DNA of 64,000 nucleotides from Nageia nagi (lineage: Eukaryota; Pinophyta), in contig JBITNC010000001.1 in assembly GCA_050084985.1 (NCBI GenBank), forward strand, positions 211,792,001 to 211,856,000. Direction: 5' to 3'. This document shows positions 33,400 through 46,059 of the stretch, in pieces. The translations under genes were made by a program, and so were the position numbers. The notes under the pieces are model-generated. The model had not been told where the DNA came from. It ran no database searches and was given only the letters and a program-made list of their open reading frames with translations. Every line of letters starts with the position of its first letter. Position 1 is the stretch's first letter.

Positions 33400-36240
33400 T
33401 TATCTAATTGAATTATTGACTTTGGTTGCACTAATCACCTATGCTTTAAAAAAGATAAGTTTGAAAACTTTTATAAATATAAAAAAGATATGATTATGAT
33501 AGGTGTTAACTCTACCTTTGAAGTCCAAGGAATTAAAAGTGTGTTGATTCATAAAAAGATTCTTGACAATATGCTTTGTGGTTGTAAGCTTAGGATAAAC
33601 CTTCTCTTCATGATCCAATTCGTTAGAAAAGGGTATTTTTTTGAGTTTAACTCTCAATCCTAGTGCATTGAGAAAGGACTTTCTACGTTAGTTAAAGGAT
33701 CAATGAAAGATGATCTCTACATTATAGATCAAATTCTATCAAAGATGTGTCTTGCTACAAGTGTATATTCTAGAAATAATTTTTCATACCAATATTTAGG
33801 GTACCTTAACCATAGGAGTATTCAAGTCATGGAAGATCAAGAATTTATGGAAGGTTTGCTTTCATTTTTTCTTTCAATTGGTCTATACAAGAAGTGTATT
33901 TTTAGCAAAATGCATAAATAAAAGTTTGAAAAAGAAAAGGTAATAAGAGCATCTTAACCTTTTCAACTTATGCATTTAGATTTTATGGGTTCATTTCAGA
34001 CTAAGTCATTTAGAGGAGCATCTTATATCTTGATTTTCATTGATAATTTTAGTAGAATGACCTTTGGGTATCTACTTGAGCATAAAGATTAAACCTTTGA
34101 GAGTTTTAAATTTTTTAAAGCCTTTGTTAGGAATCAAACTACCCTAAAAATCAATATGTTAAGATCAAATAATGGGAAAGAATATAATAACAATGAATTC
34201 AATGAATATTATGCTAAGTATGGAATTAAGAGGTAATTTATGATTCCTTACACTTCTAAGTAGAATGGTATTACCGAAAGAAAAAATAAGATAATTATAG
34301 AGATGACTAGATCTATGTTAGATAATCTTTCTAGTTTTTTATAGGTTGAACCTATGAGCATTGCTATTTACACCTTGAATAGGTGTCTCATAAAAGTAAA
34401 TCAAGGAAAAAGTCCTTTTGAAGTATAGTCAATAAGAAAACCTAATATTTTTGACCTTAAGGTATTTGGTTGTGAAGCATTCTCTTACATTATTTATGAA
34501 AAAAAAAGAAAAAGTTAGATAAAAAAGTTGAAAAATGCATATTTGTAGGTTATGATAGTCAATATAAAGGTTATAAACTCTACTCTCCATTTTACAAAGT
34601 AGTATTCATCTTAAAAGATGTAAAGTTAAATAAACTTTTTACAAAATCTACTTCTAATGAGGATATTGATAATCGAAAAGATTCTTAAATTTCACTTAGC
34701 TAGTTAGATATTGATGTAGATAAGTCACCTCAAGAGCAAAATTCTCTAACATAAATAATAATGAGCATGACCTTGAACAAATATTTATTTACCAAGATTG
34801 ATAACAAGCATGAGCTCTTATCCTTCAAAGAAGCTTCAAAGCTCAAGTGCTAGATGGAATCCATGAAAGTGGAGTATAAGGTACTTATAAAAAATAAAAC
34901 TTGAAATTTGGTTCTTTATCTTAATGTAAAAAATATGATTAGTAATAAATAAATCTATAAGGTCAAGTTCAATTCAATTGAGGATATTAAGAAATAGAAG
35001 GTAAGGTTAGTAAACAAAGGTTTGCTCAAAAATATAGTGTAGATTATGAAAAAAATTTTATTCCCATGGAAAAGATGCTTACTATAAAAATTATCTTTGC
35101 TCTTTCTGTAGCTCAAGGATAAAAAGTTTCTCAATATGATATCAAGAGTGCATTTCTCAATGGTGATTTAGATGTTGAAATCTTCATTAGAAGGGTTTAT
35201 TATGGAAGGTAAAAAATCTTTTATGTGCAAGCTAAAGAAGTCATTGTATAGACTTAAGCAAGCACATAGAACTTGGTATAGAAAGATTTTAGGATATTTT
35301 GTAGACATTAGTTTCTTCAAGTATTTTTTTAACTCTGATCTATATATGCTTAATAAAAAAAAAAGATATGATTTTGATTCTTCTTTATGTGGATGATCTT
35401 CTAATAACTAGGAACAATGATAAAATTATTCAAGAATGCATATCTAAACTTAAGGTAATATTTGAAATGATTTATCTTGGTATCTTGTACTACTATCTTG
35501 GAATACAAATGTATCAATACAAAGATTATACTTATCTAGTCAATCTAAGAATATATCAGACATATTGCAAAAATTTAAAATAGAGGAGTGTAGATATATT
35601 ATGATCTCAATCTCTCCTATAATCATTGTTTCACTGAACTCTAACTCTTAATTAACTGATGCTACAACTTTTAGGTAATTAATTGGTAGTCTTATATATT
35701 TGACTATATTTAGACTAGATATTTTTTTTACAATGAATTTGATGGTATGGTTCATGCAAAAACTTTATATTGAGTATGTTAATACTGTTAAGCAAATCTT
35801 GAAGTATGTTATAGGGATTATGGATATTTCTTTCAAGCATTCTAAGTTTTTCTTATTTATTTTCTCTAGATTCTTAGATTTTGACTATGGAAGAGATTGA
35901 GATAATAAAAAATTAACCTTTGCATATGTATTTAGCATTAATTTAGGTGCTATCTCTTGGGATTCCAAGAAGCAACCTATTATTTATCTTTTCACCATAG
36001 AAGTTAAATACTATGCGATGTCTATTGTAGCTTAGGAAGCTATTTAGCTAAGGCATCTTTTGAAAGAAATTAGATATGAGTAAGCTAGTTCAAATTTTAT
36101 TTTTTTAGATAATCAATCAATTATTTTTTGGCTAAAAATCATATGTTCTATTAGAGAATAAAACATGTGGAAATATATAAAGTTTTTTATGGCATCATAC
36201 CTAGAGTATTATCTATCCACCTTAAACTCCATTAATTTGT
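33400..36240 (+). pseudogene. Element F pol remnant: protease, integrase, RT, RNase H
   Basis: Copia-order pol relic. Protease WIIDFGCTNHLCF-like at about 33411-33450, with the D-S/T-G serine replaced by Phe. GAG-pre-integrase at about 33703-33960 (YLGYLNHRSI, KKCIFSKMHK). Integrase core at about 33968-34500 (LDFMGSFQT, IDNFSRM, RSNNGKEY, NGITERKNK, VFGCEAFSY), with the catalytic Asp and Glu positions recognisable. RT at about 34970-35580 (KVSQYDIKSAFLNGDL, SLYRLKQAHRTWY, LLYVDDLLITRN active site, YYYLGIQMY). RNase H at about 35900-36130 (SWDSKKQP-like, then DNQS). Numerous stops and frameshifts make the element dead. Confidence 0.88.
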
Positions 36241-37042
36241 TCATCAAGCCCCTCTTGAAAGCTCAATTTTGTAAGTGTATTGATGCTATTAGGTTGATGA
36301 AATTACCTTCAAGGGGGAGTGAAGTTTGAATTTTTATATTGAATTCATATTTATGATGACAAATTCACCTCTAGGAAGATTTTATACTTTATAGTATTGA
36401 TTTTGTTATACACCCTTGTCATAAGTTTACTCTACATGAGAAACTTATTGTATAAATTTTTAAAGTAAAAAGATTGGCCAATATAGCACTATTAAGTTAT
36501 CCATGTGTGAATAACTCTTATATGTATTTTAACATTATTTAGTTATCCATATATGAGGAAATCATATATGCATACTCTATTTTGTAATGATAATCAACAC
36601 ATATTTTATATACCATAGGTGACTATGAGTTTTGAATTGGCATCTTTGTGATAACTTATAGTGCACCATTGATCAGTTCATGATGGCATTTGTATGATTC
36701 ATCTATCCTTATTGATATGAATATATTGTATCTAATTAATCTTATTATTTAAGCTACTTATAACTTATAGGTTTCTTTAAGATTGTAGGTTACTTACTTT
36801 AGATATGCAAGCTCTTGGAGATTCCTCATGAATTCTAGTTGTATGAAAACTTTATGTACATTAAAACTGATTGTAGTTAATGATTATATTTGGCAAAGTA
36901 ATAAATTTCAAACTAGATCTTTTTTACTTTATAAATATGTAAAAAGTTCTCATCTCCATTGTATTAATTTGAAGGAAAACTCTTTTATTTTCTTTTTTTA
37001 TTTTCTTTTATTTACTCTACCTAATATTGCATTAAGGGAAAG
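36241..37042 (+). other. Element F 3' region between RNase H and LTR
   Basis: A canonical copia-like purine tract CAAGGGGGAGTG lies at about 36310-36321 and is followed by TGAAGTTTG. The duplication-defined 3' LTR starts only at 37043, next to a second tract AAGGGAAAG. The roughly 720 bp between has no convincing gene; the short open frame at 36828-37070 has no motif and crosses the LTR boundary. Confidence 0.55.
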
Positions 37043-37541
37043 TGTTGGAATGTATAATACATTAATGTAAATGTTATGTAATAATATTCTATATAAGTTA
37101 AATAATATTTAAGGATATCATTTTATATCTTAAGTATTTAAGTGAATAAGATAATGTAACTTATCTTACATCCCATGTCATGAACATGCCCTTTGGGTAA
37201 ATGGATGTGCATGTCATGCTTTTGTACATTGGATAAAAGGGTGATTCAAAGAGAGGTTTTAGCTTATAAATAAAAGATTCCCTTTTTATGATTACACACC
37301 AATTTGTAGAATAAAGTTATGCTATAAGATAATATTTAGGAGAAAAGTGTAGAATGATTGTAAGAGTTCATATTTGTTAAGAAGAAAGATCTAGTTAGTG
37401 GATGTATTCCTAGTTGGAAGAGCCACTTATATCTTGTGTTATCTTTTTAAGATTGCTTTATGAGTTTATTAGATATGTATTATGAGTTTTCATATGATCT
37501 TAAGATTTTAGAGTTGTTTTTATTATAGTTCAAATCTTTCA
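37043..37541 (+). repeat. 3' LTR of element F
   Basis: 499 bp, the same length as the 5' LTR, followed directly by AATGT. Confidence 0.92.
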
Positions 37542-37546
37542 AATGT

Positions 37547-39120
37547 TAAAATCACTAAGGCCAATAAGTATCACATGAATGACACCATTGATGGTGTCTC
37601 TAACTACATTCAGTTACATGACAAGAAGAAAAAGGATGAATGAGGGTTTGGTCATATTATACAAGATTTTAGTAATACTTAAAGTTTAAGCTATTTTGCT
37701 TGGAAGACCCTTAGTACTATCATTTAACACTTTTAGAAAATAGCAAAGAAAAATTTAGTAAATATGAAGACCAATCTAGTCAAAGTTTGATACTTGTTAT
37801 TTGGAGATCAAGGAAACACTTTATCAAGCATGTAAATTGCATGATAAAGTCCTAAAATTACCTAGGATCAGTACATGATCAGTCTATTATGCATATCATA
37901 TAGGAATCAAACTTTATGAGTAGCAATGGAACAAGAAGAAGTCTCCAAGTAGAATATATTTCCACCAATAATCTTGTCATAGATATGAGCATGTATAAAA
38001 TGACCATTATATTAGTTAACATAGTTCACTATTTGAACTAAGGATTCATGCATGGAAACATCAGTTTGTAATGGTTGAGTTATGTACAAATATTATATTA
38101 AAAGCTTAAAGTAATCTAAATGTAGATCTTATAGTAATATTTAGGTGTATTTGAATTTGATATCTTATTTTGAATAGCATAACTATCAATTTATGGTAGT
38201 AGGTTTAAGAGTTAGTTAAAGCATCAAAAACTTCATAATTAGGTTTATTGTATTTTTCATAGTGACTCATCTATTATAAATAAAGAGCTTGATATTTTAT
38301 TAAGAGAGGATTATTCAACATTTTCCCTTTCGTTATGGAAATTTACTTATGTTGCATAAAATTGGATTGGGTCATGTTTTCTCTTTTGTTTAAATATCTA
38401 AGTTTTTAGGTTTTTATAAAGATAGATTTGTTCAATACTTTCTATATCCAAGATGTAGGAAAATGATATTAGTAGTTGTTATGCCTAGCCCTCTTGTCAT
38501 AAATATGTGAGTTTGTATTTTATCTATGGCTATGAATCAAGTTTCCTCCCTATGGTTTTGACATATTACATCAGAAGCCCAAGATGACCCTAAGCTTAAT
38601 CTTTTCCATTTCTTTCTAGTAACTATTATCTTTTTTGAGAGTTGGATTCTTTTCAAAACCCTTATCTCTTTCTTTCCAAAACTTTTTACCCTACCATGAA
38701 AAGACACTCCATGCCTATTATAGTAGGTATTTTACCTAACAAAAATTAAAATCAAACTATGAAGCCTCAAACTTATAGTCCACATCTTTGTCTATAAGGA
38801 TGTGTGCCCATAAGATGTTGGTCACTCTATTTATGGGTTTTTCATCCCAAGATCCTAATGTTTCATTTTCTCTATCTAGGGAGGCATTTTCTTATTAAGA
38901 AGAAGATTATAACTAAGGGATATTCTACTCTATTAGTGGGTGGTGAGTTCTTAGAGAAGGTAATTCATCTAAGCATTGAATTATAAAACCAAAGGTTAGA
39001 CACACTATCCATCCAATGTTGGCTAGTATGATCTTAGTCCAATGCATCCTGCATCATTTTTGGTCAACAATTATCATGGTATCTTTAGGAATGAACAAGG
39101 AGCAAGATTTCTTAAAGAAA
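37547..39120 (+). other. E+ internal region after F
   Basis: Presumed decayed gag of E+. Scattered short open frames lack motifs, and I recognise nothing until the knuckle near 39130. Confidence 0.35.
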
Positions 39121-40230
39121 ATTTCAAGACACTATAGAGTTTTTTGCTATAAGGAGTTTTGAACATCCCGTCATCATTATGAAGGCCAAGATGATATTTT
39201 CCACATTAGGAGAGCTTCTATAGTGAGGATTAATAAAAAAGGTAAGGTTCATTAAAAGGAGTGCAAATGTGGGAAGGAGAACAAAGAAGTAGCTAAACAA
39301 GAAGACCCCCATTACACCATTTCACTCAATTCATCCTTGTGTAAGCTATTCCAAGTATACTCAATCCTTGCATAAGACATTAGAGGTGCATTGAGTTTTT
39401 GAGAATTTATTGAGGTAAATAATAAAAGTGATCTATGTTACACCATTAAGAGAGAGACACATGAACACCTAAGATAAAAAAGTAAATATAGTGATTACAT
39501 GACTAACTAGATGTGGGAGGAAAGGAGCTCTTATCACACTAAATGGGATAAAGGTCTACTCTTAAAAGAGGATCTTAGCATATAATGAAGAAAATAAAGA
39601 GAATAGGGAATCGCAACCACACTATCCAATATTTATTTCAAACATACAAATGGTGGAAGGTATCTTGGTTTTGCATTATAATTCTATCATACTTAAGGAA
39701 TAGGAAACTGGAGAAGAGGTTCTCATAATAATTAACAATGGAGCCATAAAAAGCTTCATTGAACTAGGATTTATAGTAAGAAAAAACCTCCCAATAGAGA
39801 TGGTGGATGCATTCTATGTCACCAATGCTAATGGGAACTACATGATGTGTGAAAGAATCATAAGACTTCATATCAAAATGGGAAACTACATCCTTGAGGA
39901 TGAATTTTATGTCTTCCCTCAATACAACCTATAATAAGTGATGCTTGAAGTATAGTTGATGTATCCTTTAGGTGATATTCAAATAAATTTTTAGCGATAA
40001 GAGGTGAGATTATTTTTCAAGGGGAAAAGGATCATCATTAAGAGTATTGAAACCATATAGAGATAACATTTGATGGCTACACAAAACCATGATTTATGTA
40101 CCATAGGTAACATGCTTGGATAAGGAGCTCGAGTTTGATGATTCTTAAATTAGCCATGATGAAGAAGAAGATGATCAATAAGACTTTTCTACAACTATGG
40201 ATGTTCAAAATTGCTTGGAGAAAAGCAATT
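39121..40230 (+). pseudogene. E+ gag C-terminus, linker and protease remnant
   Basis: Order and motifs parallel E-. Zinc-knuckle-like FCYKEF-TSRHHYEG lies at about 39140-39185, then HIRRASIVRINKKGKVH, a linker CKCGKENKEVAK and the family block LCKLFQVYSILA-DIRGAL (about 39330-39395). The protease-like segment at about 39700-40010 has IIINNGAIKSFIE (catalytic D changed to N), VTNANGNYM, DEFYVFPQY and YPLGDIQINF. It contains many stops. The PPT and LTR follow at once, so no RT or integrase existed in this copy or both were lost. Confidence 0.72.
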
Positions 40231-40244
40231 CAGGAGGGGAAAAT

Positions 40245-41530
40245 TGTAATGTTTACATTTTTATAGTATTTTCTCCATTTCACCTCTAATAAATGGGAAC
40301 ATTAGATTAGGTGTAATTTTATCAATTTTAGTAATTTTTGGCCAATTATTGTAAGTTCCATTTATATATTTAGTTAAATGCTTTAATTATAGAATAATGG
40401 CCCTTTTAATTTAGTCTTTATGCATAGTGGAGTTCTTAAAAATGCCAATCAAGATGTATTAATGATACGAAGGTCATTATATTTGTAAATGAAATATTAG
40501 TCTTTCTAAATGAGGCATTACATTTTTTTATTTTTGATAGCTATAATATTAGTATTATATGTACCTCTATTCATTAGTACTCACCTCTTTGAGGTAAAGC
40601 ATCCCTCTAGGTGATTACATTGACTTCAAGGCATCTTAAAGACACCCAAGTTTGGATGTGGCACTTCTAGGAGTAATTTGGAATCCTAAGGTATTAGAAA
40701 GTTCCCAAGCTTAGATGTTGGCTATTTAAAGCTTATTTCACCCCCATGTTGGAGGATTGGGCACTCCAAGGCCCCACATCATCCTTATTAGGTATTTAGA
40801 CACCTGGTGTTGATCCTAACATTACCCCACTTGGATGTTGCATTTTTGGATCATTGGATGTGATCTCATCTATCCCAAGGGTCCTTGTCTTGGATGATGT
40901 GAAAATGAGTACATAGATCATATCTCTCCACTTTTGGATCATCTTAATGCAAGATTAAAAGAAAGACTAAATATGCATAAAATTAAGATTTTTAAATATT
41001 CTAAAATATGTTGATTATTGACTATAAACCCTTTTTATTAGATCGAGTGTGAAAAATCTATCTTATCCACTTGTAGGTATACCTGTATTTGAGGTCTTGA
41101 GGTGAGAGGAGGCTAACCTTAAGCTTACTCTAGCATTCTATAGAGAAACATTATTAGTTCCATCATAGAGCTATAGGGAAGTCTTGGACTTAGCCTTGTT
41201 GTTGCTGCTATTGGTGAGGCCTTAGAGCCATCCAAAATAACCCTATTGGAGGTAATTTTAAAGTAAGATACTTAAATAAAAAAATATTTAATTATGCTTG
41301 GATGTTGGATTTGGAGTGTAGTTTTTATTATTAAATTCTTATTATTTCTTTATTATTGCAACATTGGATTACTAGAGGTATTTGCATGTTCTACTTTATA
41401 TTTTGATAAATTTAGTAAGACATTGAGTTTATATGTGCATTTTGAGCTTGTTTGGATGAATTTAAAAAAGAAGGCAAGCATCCCTCTCTTAGGTAATGTT
41501 TGAACATGATCCACAAATTTGGGATCATCA
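40245..41530 (+). repeat. 3' LTR of E+
   Basis: 1286 bp, TGTAATGTTTAC...GGGATCATCA. It is preceded by CAGGAGGGGAAAAT and followed by CATAT. Confidence 0.85.
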
Positions 41531-41535
41531 CATAT

Positions 41536-41840
41536 GTTTTTAAAAAGTTTGTCTCTTCATTTTTGCTTCATATTTTTTTGTAAGAAGAAGTGAATTGAAT
41601 AGTCAAGGTCACCTACTTATCCCTAATTTCAAGTTGTAAGGACTATTGGAGTGTGTTATAAATAATATATGCAAGTTTAAGGGTGTTGTATGAACTTTGA
41701 GCTTCTATTGATGAATGCATTCTACCTTTGAGTTGTAGAATGATATCACCATTAATTTGTTTGAGTAATTCACTTATTTGTTTGTGCTTAATAACTTCAC
41801 ATATAAAATAATAATTTAGGGCTGAAAACACCAATTCTCA
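41536..41840 (+). repeat. Remainder of copia I LTR (inferred)
   Basis: Continues copia I sequence after E+. It ends plausibly at ...CCAATTCTCA before a (TA)n run at about 41840-41859. The end is inferred from expected LTR length and a CA terminus only. Confidence 0.4.
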
Positions 41841-41899
41841 TATATATATATATATATATCTCAAAAGTATAATATAAAAGCTTAGGATATTTTCACATC

Positions 41900-42302
41900 A
41901 TCACCTCTTGCTCACTCATGGCCTTTCTTTTACCTAAGCTAGATCTAGACCTAGATTTAGACATAGTAGGGTGTTTGGTTCTTATTTCTTTTACTAGTAC
42001 ATACAATTGATTTTCAAAGTATTTATTTCTTATTTACAACTTTATTTACTTTTACTATCATACTTTGACATCTCTTGCATTATGCCTAACATGTTATTAT
42101 TCTAATTTGTATCTAGGATATTGATCATATCATGTGTAATTTCATTTTGTACTTCTAATTGGTCTTTCATATTTTTTACTTCTTATTTTTTAGCTGCAAT
42201 CTCCTTGAATTTGGCTTCAATTATCTCATCTTTAATAATATAAAGTATCTTCAATTTAGATAGTTCTTCATTATTTTTATCTAATTCTTCTTTCAAAGCA
42301 TT
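41900..42302 (-). pseudogene. Coiled-coil-like fragment of relic K
   Basis: Antisense of 42183-42302 reads ALKEELDKNNEELSKLKILY and continues KDEIIEAKFKEIAAKK. It is Glu/Lys/Leu-rich with heptad character. After a stop, an NMKDQLEVQNEITHDMINIL-like stretch follows, and then decay. The upstream end of this reading is cut by element G. I interpret it as the C-terminal part of the same relic seen at 48153-48629 and 56332-57420, because it is on the same strand and the two insertions with duplications lie between. That link is an inference. Confidence 0.4.
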
Positions 42303-42706
42303 TGTTACAATGATACAATTATGAAAAAGGGAAATATTATATAAATGAAATGAATATTGATTTGAAATAGAAAAATGATAACTATCTATTGGAAATAATA
42401 GAGCATGCACTGGTAAATAGAACTTGAAATAGTATTAATAAATAGATAAGGATAGGATTTTACTAAATAGTAATAAAATCATAGGTTTCTTCAAGGGGGC
42501 TACCTCCTTACAACTCCAAAGGTAAAAAATAATATTCAAGATACCTTTCTCCACACACTTTTATCTATTTATAATAAACTAGCCCTAACCCTAATAGTAA
42601 TGCAAAATTGAGCCCCACCCTTACAATCATAATATTACAATATAGGCTAATAATTTAATAAAATACTAATACTAACATTAAAATGTTAGGATGTGGAATC
42701 CTAACA
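42303..42706 (-). repeat. 3' LTR of element G
   Basis: 404 bp, plus-strand start TGTTACAATGA and end GGAATCCTAACA. Confidence 0.9.
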
Positions 42707-42739
42707 TGCCATCTCTCTTAGGATGAAGTTTTGTCCTTA

Positions 42740-45700
42740 AAGCTTAAAGTGTGAAAATTATTATTGTAACTGATGAAGGATTTCCCATGTTGCATCTTCT
42801 AATGCCATACCTTGCCACTACATAAGGAATTCTATGATGGAGCGATTATGAAGGTATCATGAGTGTTGATCTAGAACTACCTCAAGTAAAAATACCATTA
42901 ATCCATCCTCTACCAACTTAAGTAATTATGTCTAAACCTAAACCTCTGATCCAACCACTTTCTTAAGGCAAGAGACATGAAACACTAGATGAATCTTTGA
43001 AGAAGTAGGAAGCTCTAATTTGTATGTAGCTAGGCCAAAGCACTATAACACCTTGTAAGGACCATAAAAATTTGGAGCCAATTTTTAAGGGCTTTTTATT
43101 TTTAAATATTCCTAGTGATAAGGTTGTAGCCTCAGAAAGACTATGTCATCTACCTAGAACTCCCTTTCCACATGTTGCTGATCAACCTATTATTTCATAT
43201 GATATTAGAATATCTGAAGGTTATTCTTGAGGAAATAAATAATATCATCTTGAGTAACTAAAGCTGAGTCAACTACCTAAACGTTAGTGGTACCTACAAC
43301 ATATGAAGTGACTATTGGTGGAGCTTGACTATACACTACTTCATAGGGGGTCATCTTGCTAGTAGAATGATAAGATATATTATACCACCACTTGACTAAG
43401 GGAAGCCATCTTACCCAATGCATAGGTTGTGCTAAAGCAAAATAATGTAAATATATTTCCAAGTATTTATTAATAATTTTAATCTAACCATCAATTTATG
43501 GATGATATGTTGAGCTCATATTTAGTTGGGAACCTTATAATTTAAAAAGCTCTTACCAAAAATGACTTGTAAAAGAGGGATCATGATCACTAACAATCAT
43601 CTTTGATATGCCATGTAGTTTAAAAATTGTATCTAGGAATAATTATGCCACTATCACTACTTTATAAGGATGAGCCAATGAACCAAAATGAGTATATTTA
43701 GATATTCAATCAACCACCACTAGAATAACTAATTTACCCTAAGATTTAAGAAGGCTTTCAATGAAATCCATTGAGATATTAGTCCATGTATAGGTAGGTA
43801 TGGGGAGAAGTTTAAGGAGTCCCAAAGTACCCAATGTCTCACCTTTTTATCTTTGACACACATCATAAGCTACCACAAAATGTTTGATATCCAATTTCAT
43901 ATCTATCCAATAGAATGACCATGCCACTCACTTATAAGTTTTCAAAAATCCTTCATATCCTAATGTAGGTGTGGAATGCAATTTGGAAAGTATTTTTGAT
44001 TTGCATTTTGAAGGAGATGGTAACAAAATTTGACCTTTGAATCTCAAAATACCATCATGCCATGTATGGTGCGATTTACTCATGGGGTCTTAAGTGATCT
44101 ATTTTAGTAATTCTTAGGTGATGCTATCCTCTACCCACTCTTATTTAACTTTATCCAACCATTGAGAAATAGGAGATGAAAGAGCTTACAATGCTACTTG
44201 ATCTTCAAATTTTTTGGACTAAGCATTGGTAACCACATTCTCCTTACCTTTACGGTATACTATCTCATAATCATACCCTAATAGTTAGGTAACCCATTTT
44301 TATTGCCCAAGCATAGAAATATGTTGCTCAATGAAAAATTTTGAACTATGATGATTTACAAGGATAATGAAATGGTAACCAATGAGATATAGTCTCCAAC
44401 ATTGAACTGTATGAACGATGGTAAGCATTTCTTTTTCATAAATGGATTTGCCCAAATTGTTTCCAAAGAGTGCTGTACTAGTGAATGTCAAGGGATGCCC
44501 TTCCTACATTAATACTACCTCCATTTCTACTCCATAAGTATCACTTTCTATCATAAAAGTTTTAGAAAAATCTAGCAGCGCTAATACTAGGGTGGAATAC
44601 ATCACCTCCTTGAGCTTAATAAAAGCTGCTTCAGCTTGAGGGGAACATTGGAAAGCATTCTTTTTTAACAACATGGTTAGAGGTGCTGCAATCTTACCAT
44701 AATCCTTCACAAATTTTTGATAATAGCATATCAACCCTAAGAATCCTTCAAGAGTTTTCAAAGATTTAGGAATACTCCAATTTTGCATGTTAGTAATCTT
44801 TTATGGATCCACCTTAACTCCCTCTTTAGATATAACATGGCTTAAGTAGTTAATTTTCCTCTTACTGAATGACTATTTTGATTTTTTTGCATATAGCTGA
44901 TGTTCCTTCAAGATTTTGCATATAGCTGATGTTCCTAAAGAATAGACAAAACACTTGATTCATTAAACTTTGAAATGTGTATGGAGCATTTGTTAGGCCA
45001 AAAGGCATGACCAAAAACTCATAATGGCCCTCATGGATGTAAAATGCAATTCTTGGTATATCCTCCTCCTTGAGACAAATTTGGTGATACCTAGATCATA
45101 GGTTCAACTTGGAAAAATATCTTACCCCATGCAGTTCATTCAATAATTCATCAATAATTGGGATGGGAAATTTTTCCTTGATTATAATTTTATTGAGGGC
45201 CCTAAAATCCACACACATATGCTATGAACCATCTATATTATGAACCAATATAATTGGAGAACAATATGGGCTTATGGTAGGTTGGATTAGTCCTACATCC
45301 AATAATTCCTTAACCAATTTTTTAATTTCATTTTTCTATAAGCAAGGATATCAATAAGGACAAATGTTTGGTGGATGAATTTCTGGAACCAACTAGATAG
45401 CATGATCATGTGATCATTGGGGTGTTAATAATACTTATTTAAGATGGGATATAGATCCTTAGGCTTTGTGATTTTAGATTTGGTGATTGATAAGGAGTGT
45501 AACTATGCCAACATCTCCTTTTCAATTTTTTATAGTATCTTTTCCATATGATGTGAGCTCATAATTTGTATAGATCCACCCTATAATCCCCTAAGATTAT
45601 GCTCTTGTTCATCTATTTTTAAGGTCATCCATAGCTCTACAAAATTCCATTGTATGATGCCCAAGGTCCTCAACCATTATACCCCTAAAACTATATCACA

Positions 45701-45960
45701 TCCCCCAAGTGGTAAAGCATATACGTTGCTTTTCAAAGTATAGTGGTCCATGCTCAATTTGATATTATGACATGTGCCTTTACATGCTATTTTTCCTCCA
45801 TTACCAACCATAAACTCAAAATTATTTGTAACAATTAGTAACCTTAACCACTCATGTATCAATGGAATTATGAGTACTTCTTGAATCCAACAATATTATG
45901 AGAGGGCACTTTTTAAAAAATCTTTTGACCTTCCTTCTCATGTGGAATTTTCTTTATATC
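42740..45960 (-). pseudogene. Element G pol remnant
   Basis: Read right to left. Protease at about 45677-45910 has LLDSRSTHNSI (DSR instead of DSG) and YALPLGGCDIVLGV. RT fragments lie at about 44990-45300 (PFGLTNAP-like block, HEFLVMPFG antisense near 45000-45030). The RT-RNase H connection at 44504-44788 reads QNWSIPKSLKTLEGFLGLIC then YYQKFVKDYG. RNase H is at about 44300-44500 (YEKEMLTIVHTVQCWR). The integrase core and C-terminus lie at about 43277-43750 (EIYLHYFALAQPMHWVRWLP). The FFDD active-site region is disrupted near 44870-44950 by a short duplication. Many stops are present. Confidence 0.85.
44880..44937 (-). repeat. Short tandem duplication in G reverse transcriptase
   Basis: A segment of about 25-30 bp, TTTTGCATATAGCTGATGTT followed by CC(T/TAAAG), occurs twice in direct succession. 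It replaces the region where the RT catalytic block should be. Confidence 0.7.
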
Positions 45961-46059
45961 TTTTTTGGTTGCACTCTCATATTACTCCTCACTAGGAGCA
46001 TTAGCATCAAGCAAATATAACTTTTGTTGTGTACAATGATGACCATGAATAAATTTCTC

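Larger units (their letters stand above)
29048..37541 (+). mobile_element. Ty1/copia element F, flanked by AATGT
   Basis: 8.5-kb degenerate but structurally complete copia element. LTRs of exactly 499 bp (29048-29546 and 37043-37541) begin TGTTGGAAT and end (T)CTCA or (T)TTCA. Perfect duplications AATGT lie at 29043-29047 and 37542-37546. The primer site TGGTATCAGAGG is at 29549. Gag, protease, integrase, RT and RNase H relics occur in copia order from about 32468 to 36230. A 2.9-kb leader and about 720 bp between the first polypurine-like tract and the 3' LTR are unusual. Confidence 0.93.
19021..41530 (+). mobile_element. Non-autonomous Ty3/gypsy element E+ carrying E- and F
   Basis: Plus-strand element with a 5' LTR split into 19021-20257 and 26502-26627 by E-, and a 3' LTR at 40245-41530. 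The LTR starts TGTAATGT and ends GGGATCA(T/C)CA. A primer site AGTGGTATCATATCC follows the 5' LTR (from 26629), and a purine tract CAGGAGGGGAAAAT precedes the 3' LTR. Flanks CATTT (19016-19020) and CATAT (41531-41535) are a 4/5 target duplication. The net internal region, after removing F, is about 5.1 kb. It shows a 62-bp repeat field near its 5' end and a gag zinc knuckle plus protease relic near its 3' end, with no RT or integrase. Confidence 0.82.
1016..41840 (+). mobile_element. Ty1/copia element I, host of A and E+
   Basis: Present in three pieces: 1016-2541 (RT/RNase H), 18812-19020 (tail, PPT and LTR start) and 41536 to about 41840 (rest of the LTR). Removing A with one copy of its CTCTT duplication joins the coding tail to a classical copia PPT, CAAGGGGGAGTA, at 18817-18828. 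The LTR then starts with TGAAGACC at 18829. Removing E+ continues that LTR to a plausible CA end at about 41840, about 500 bp in all. No 5' LTR is visible, and the right end is inferred rather than proven. Confidence 0.65.

Noticed and set aside
33439-33657. Minus-strand frame in element F
   Set aside because: The plus strand carries protease and gag-pre-integrase motifs, so the antisense frame is a shadow.
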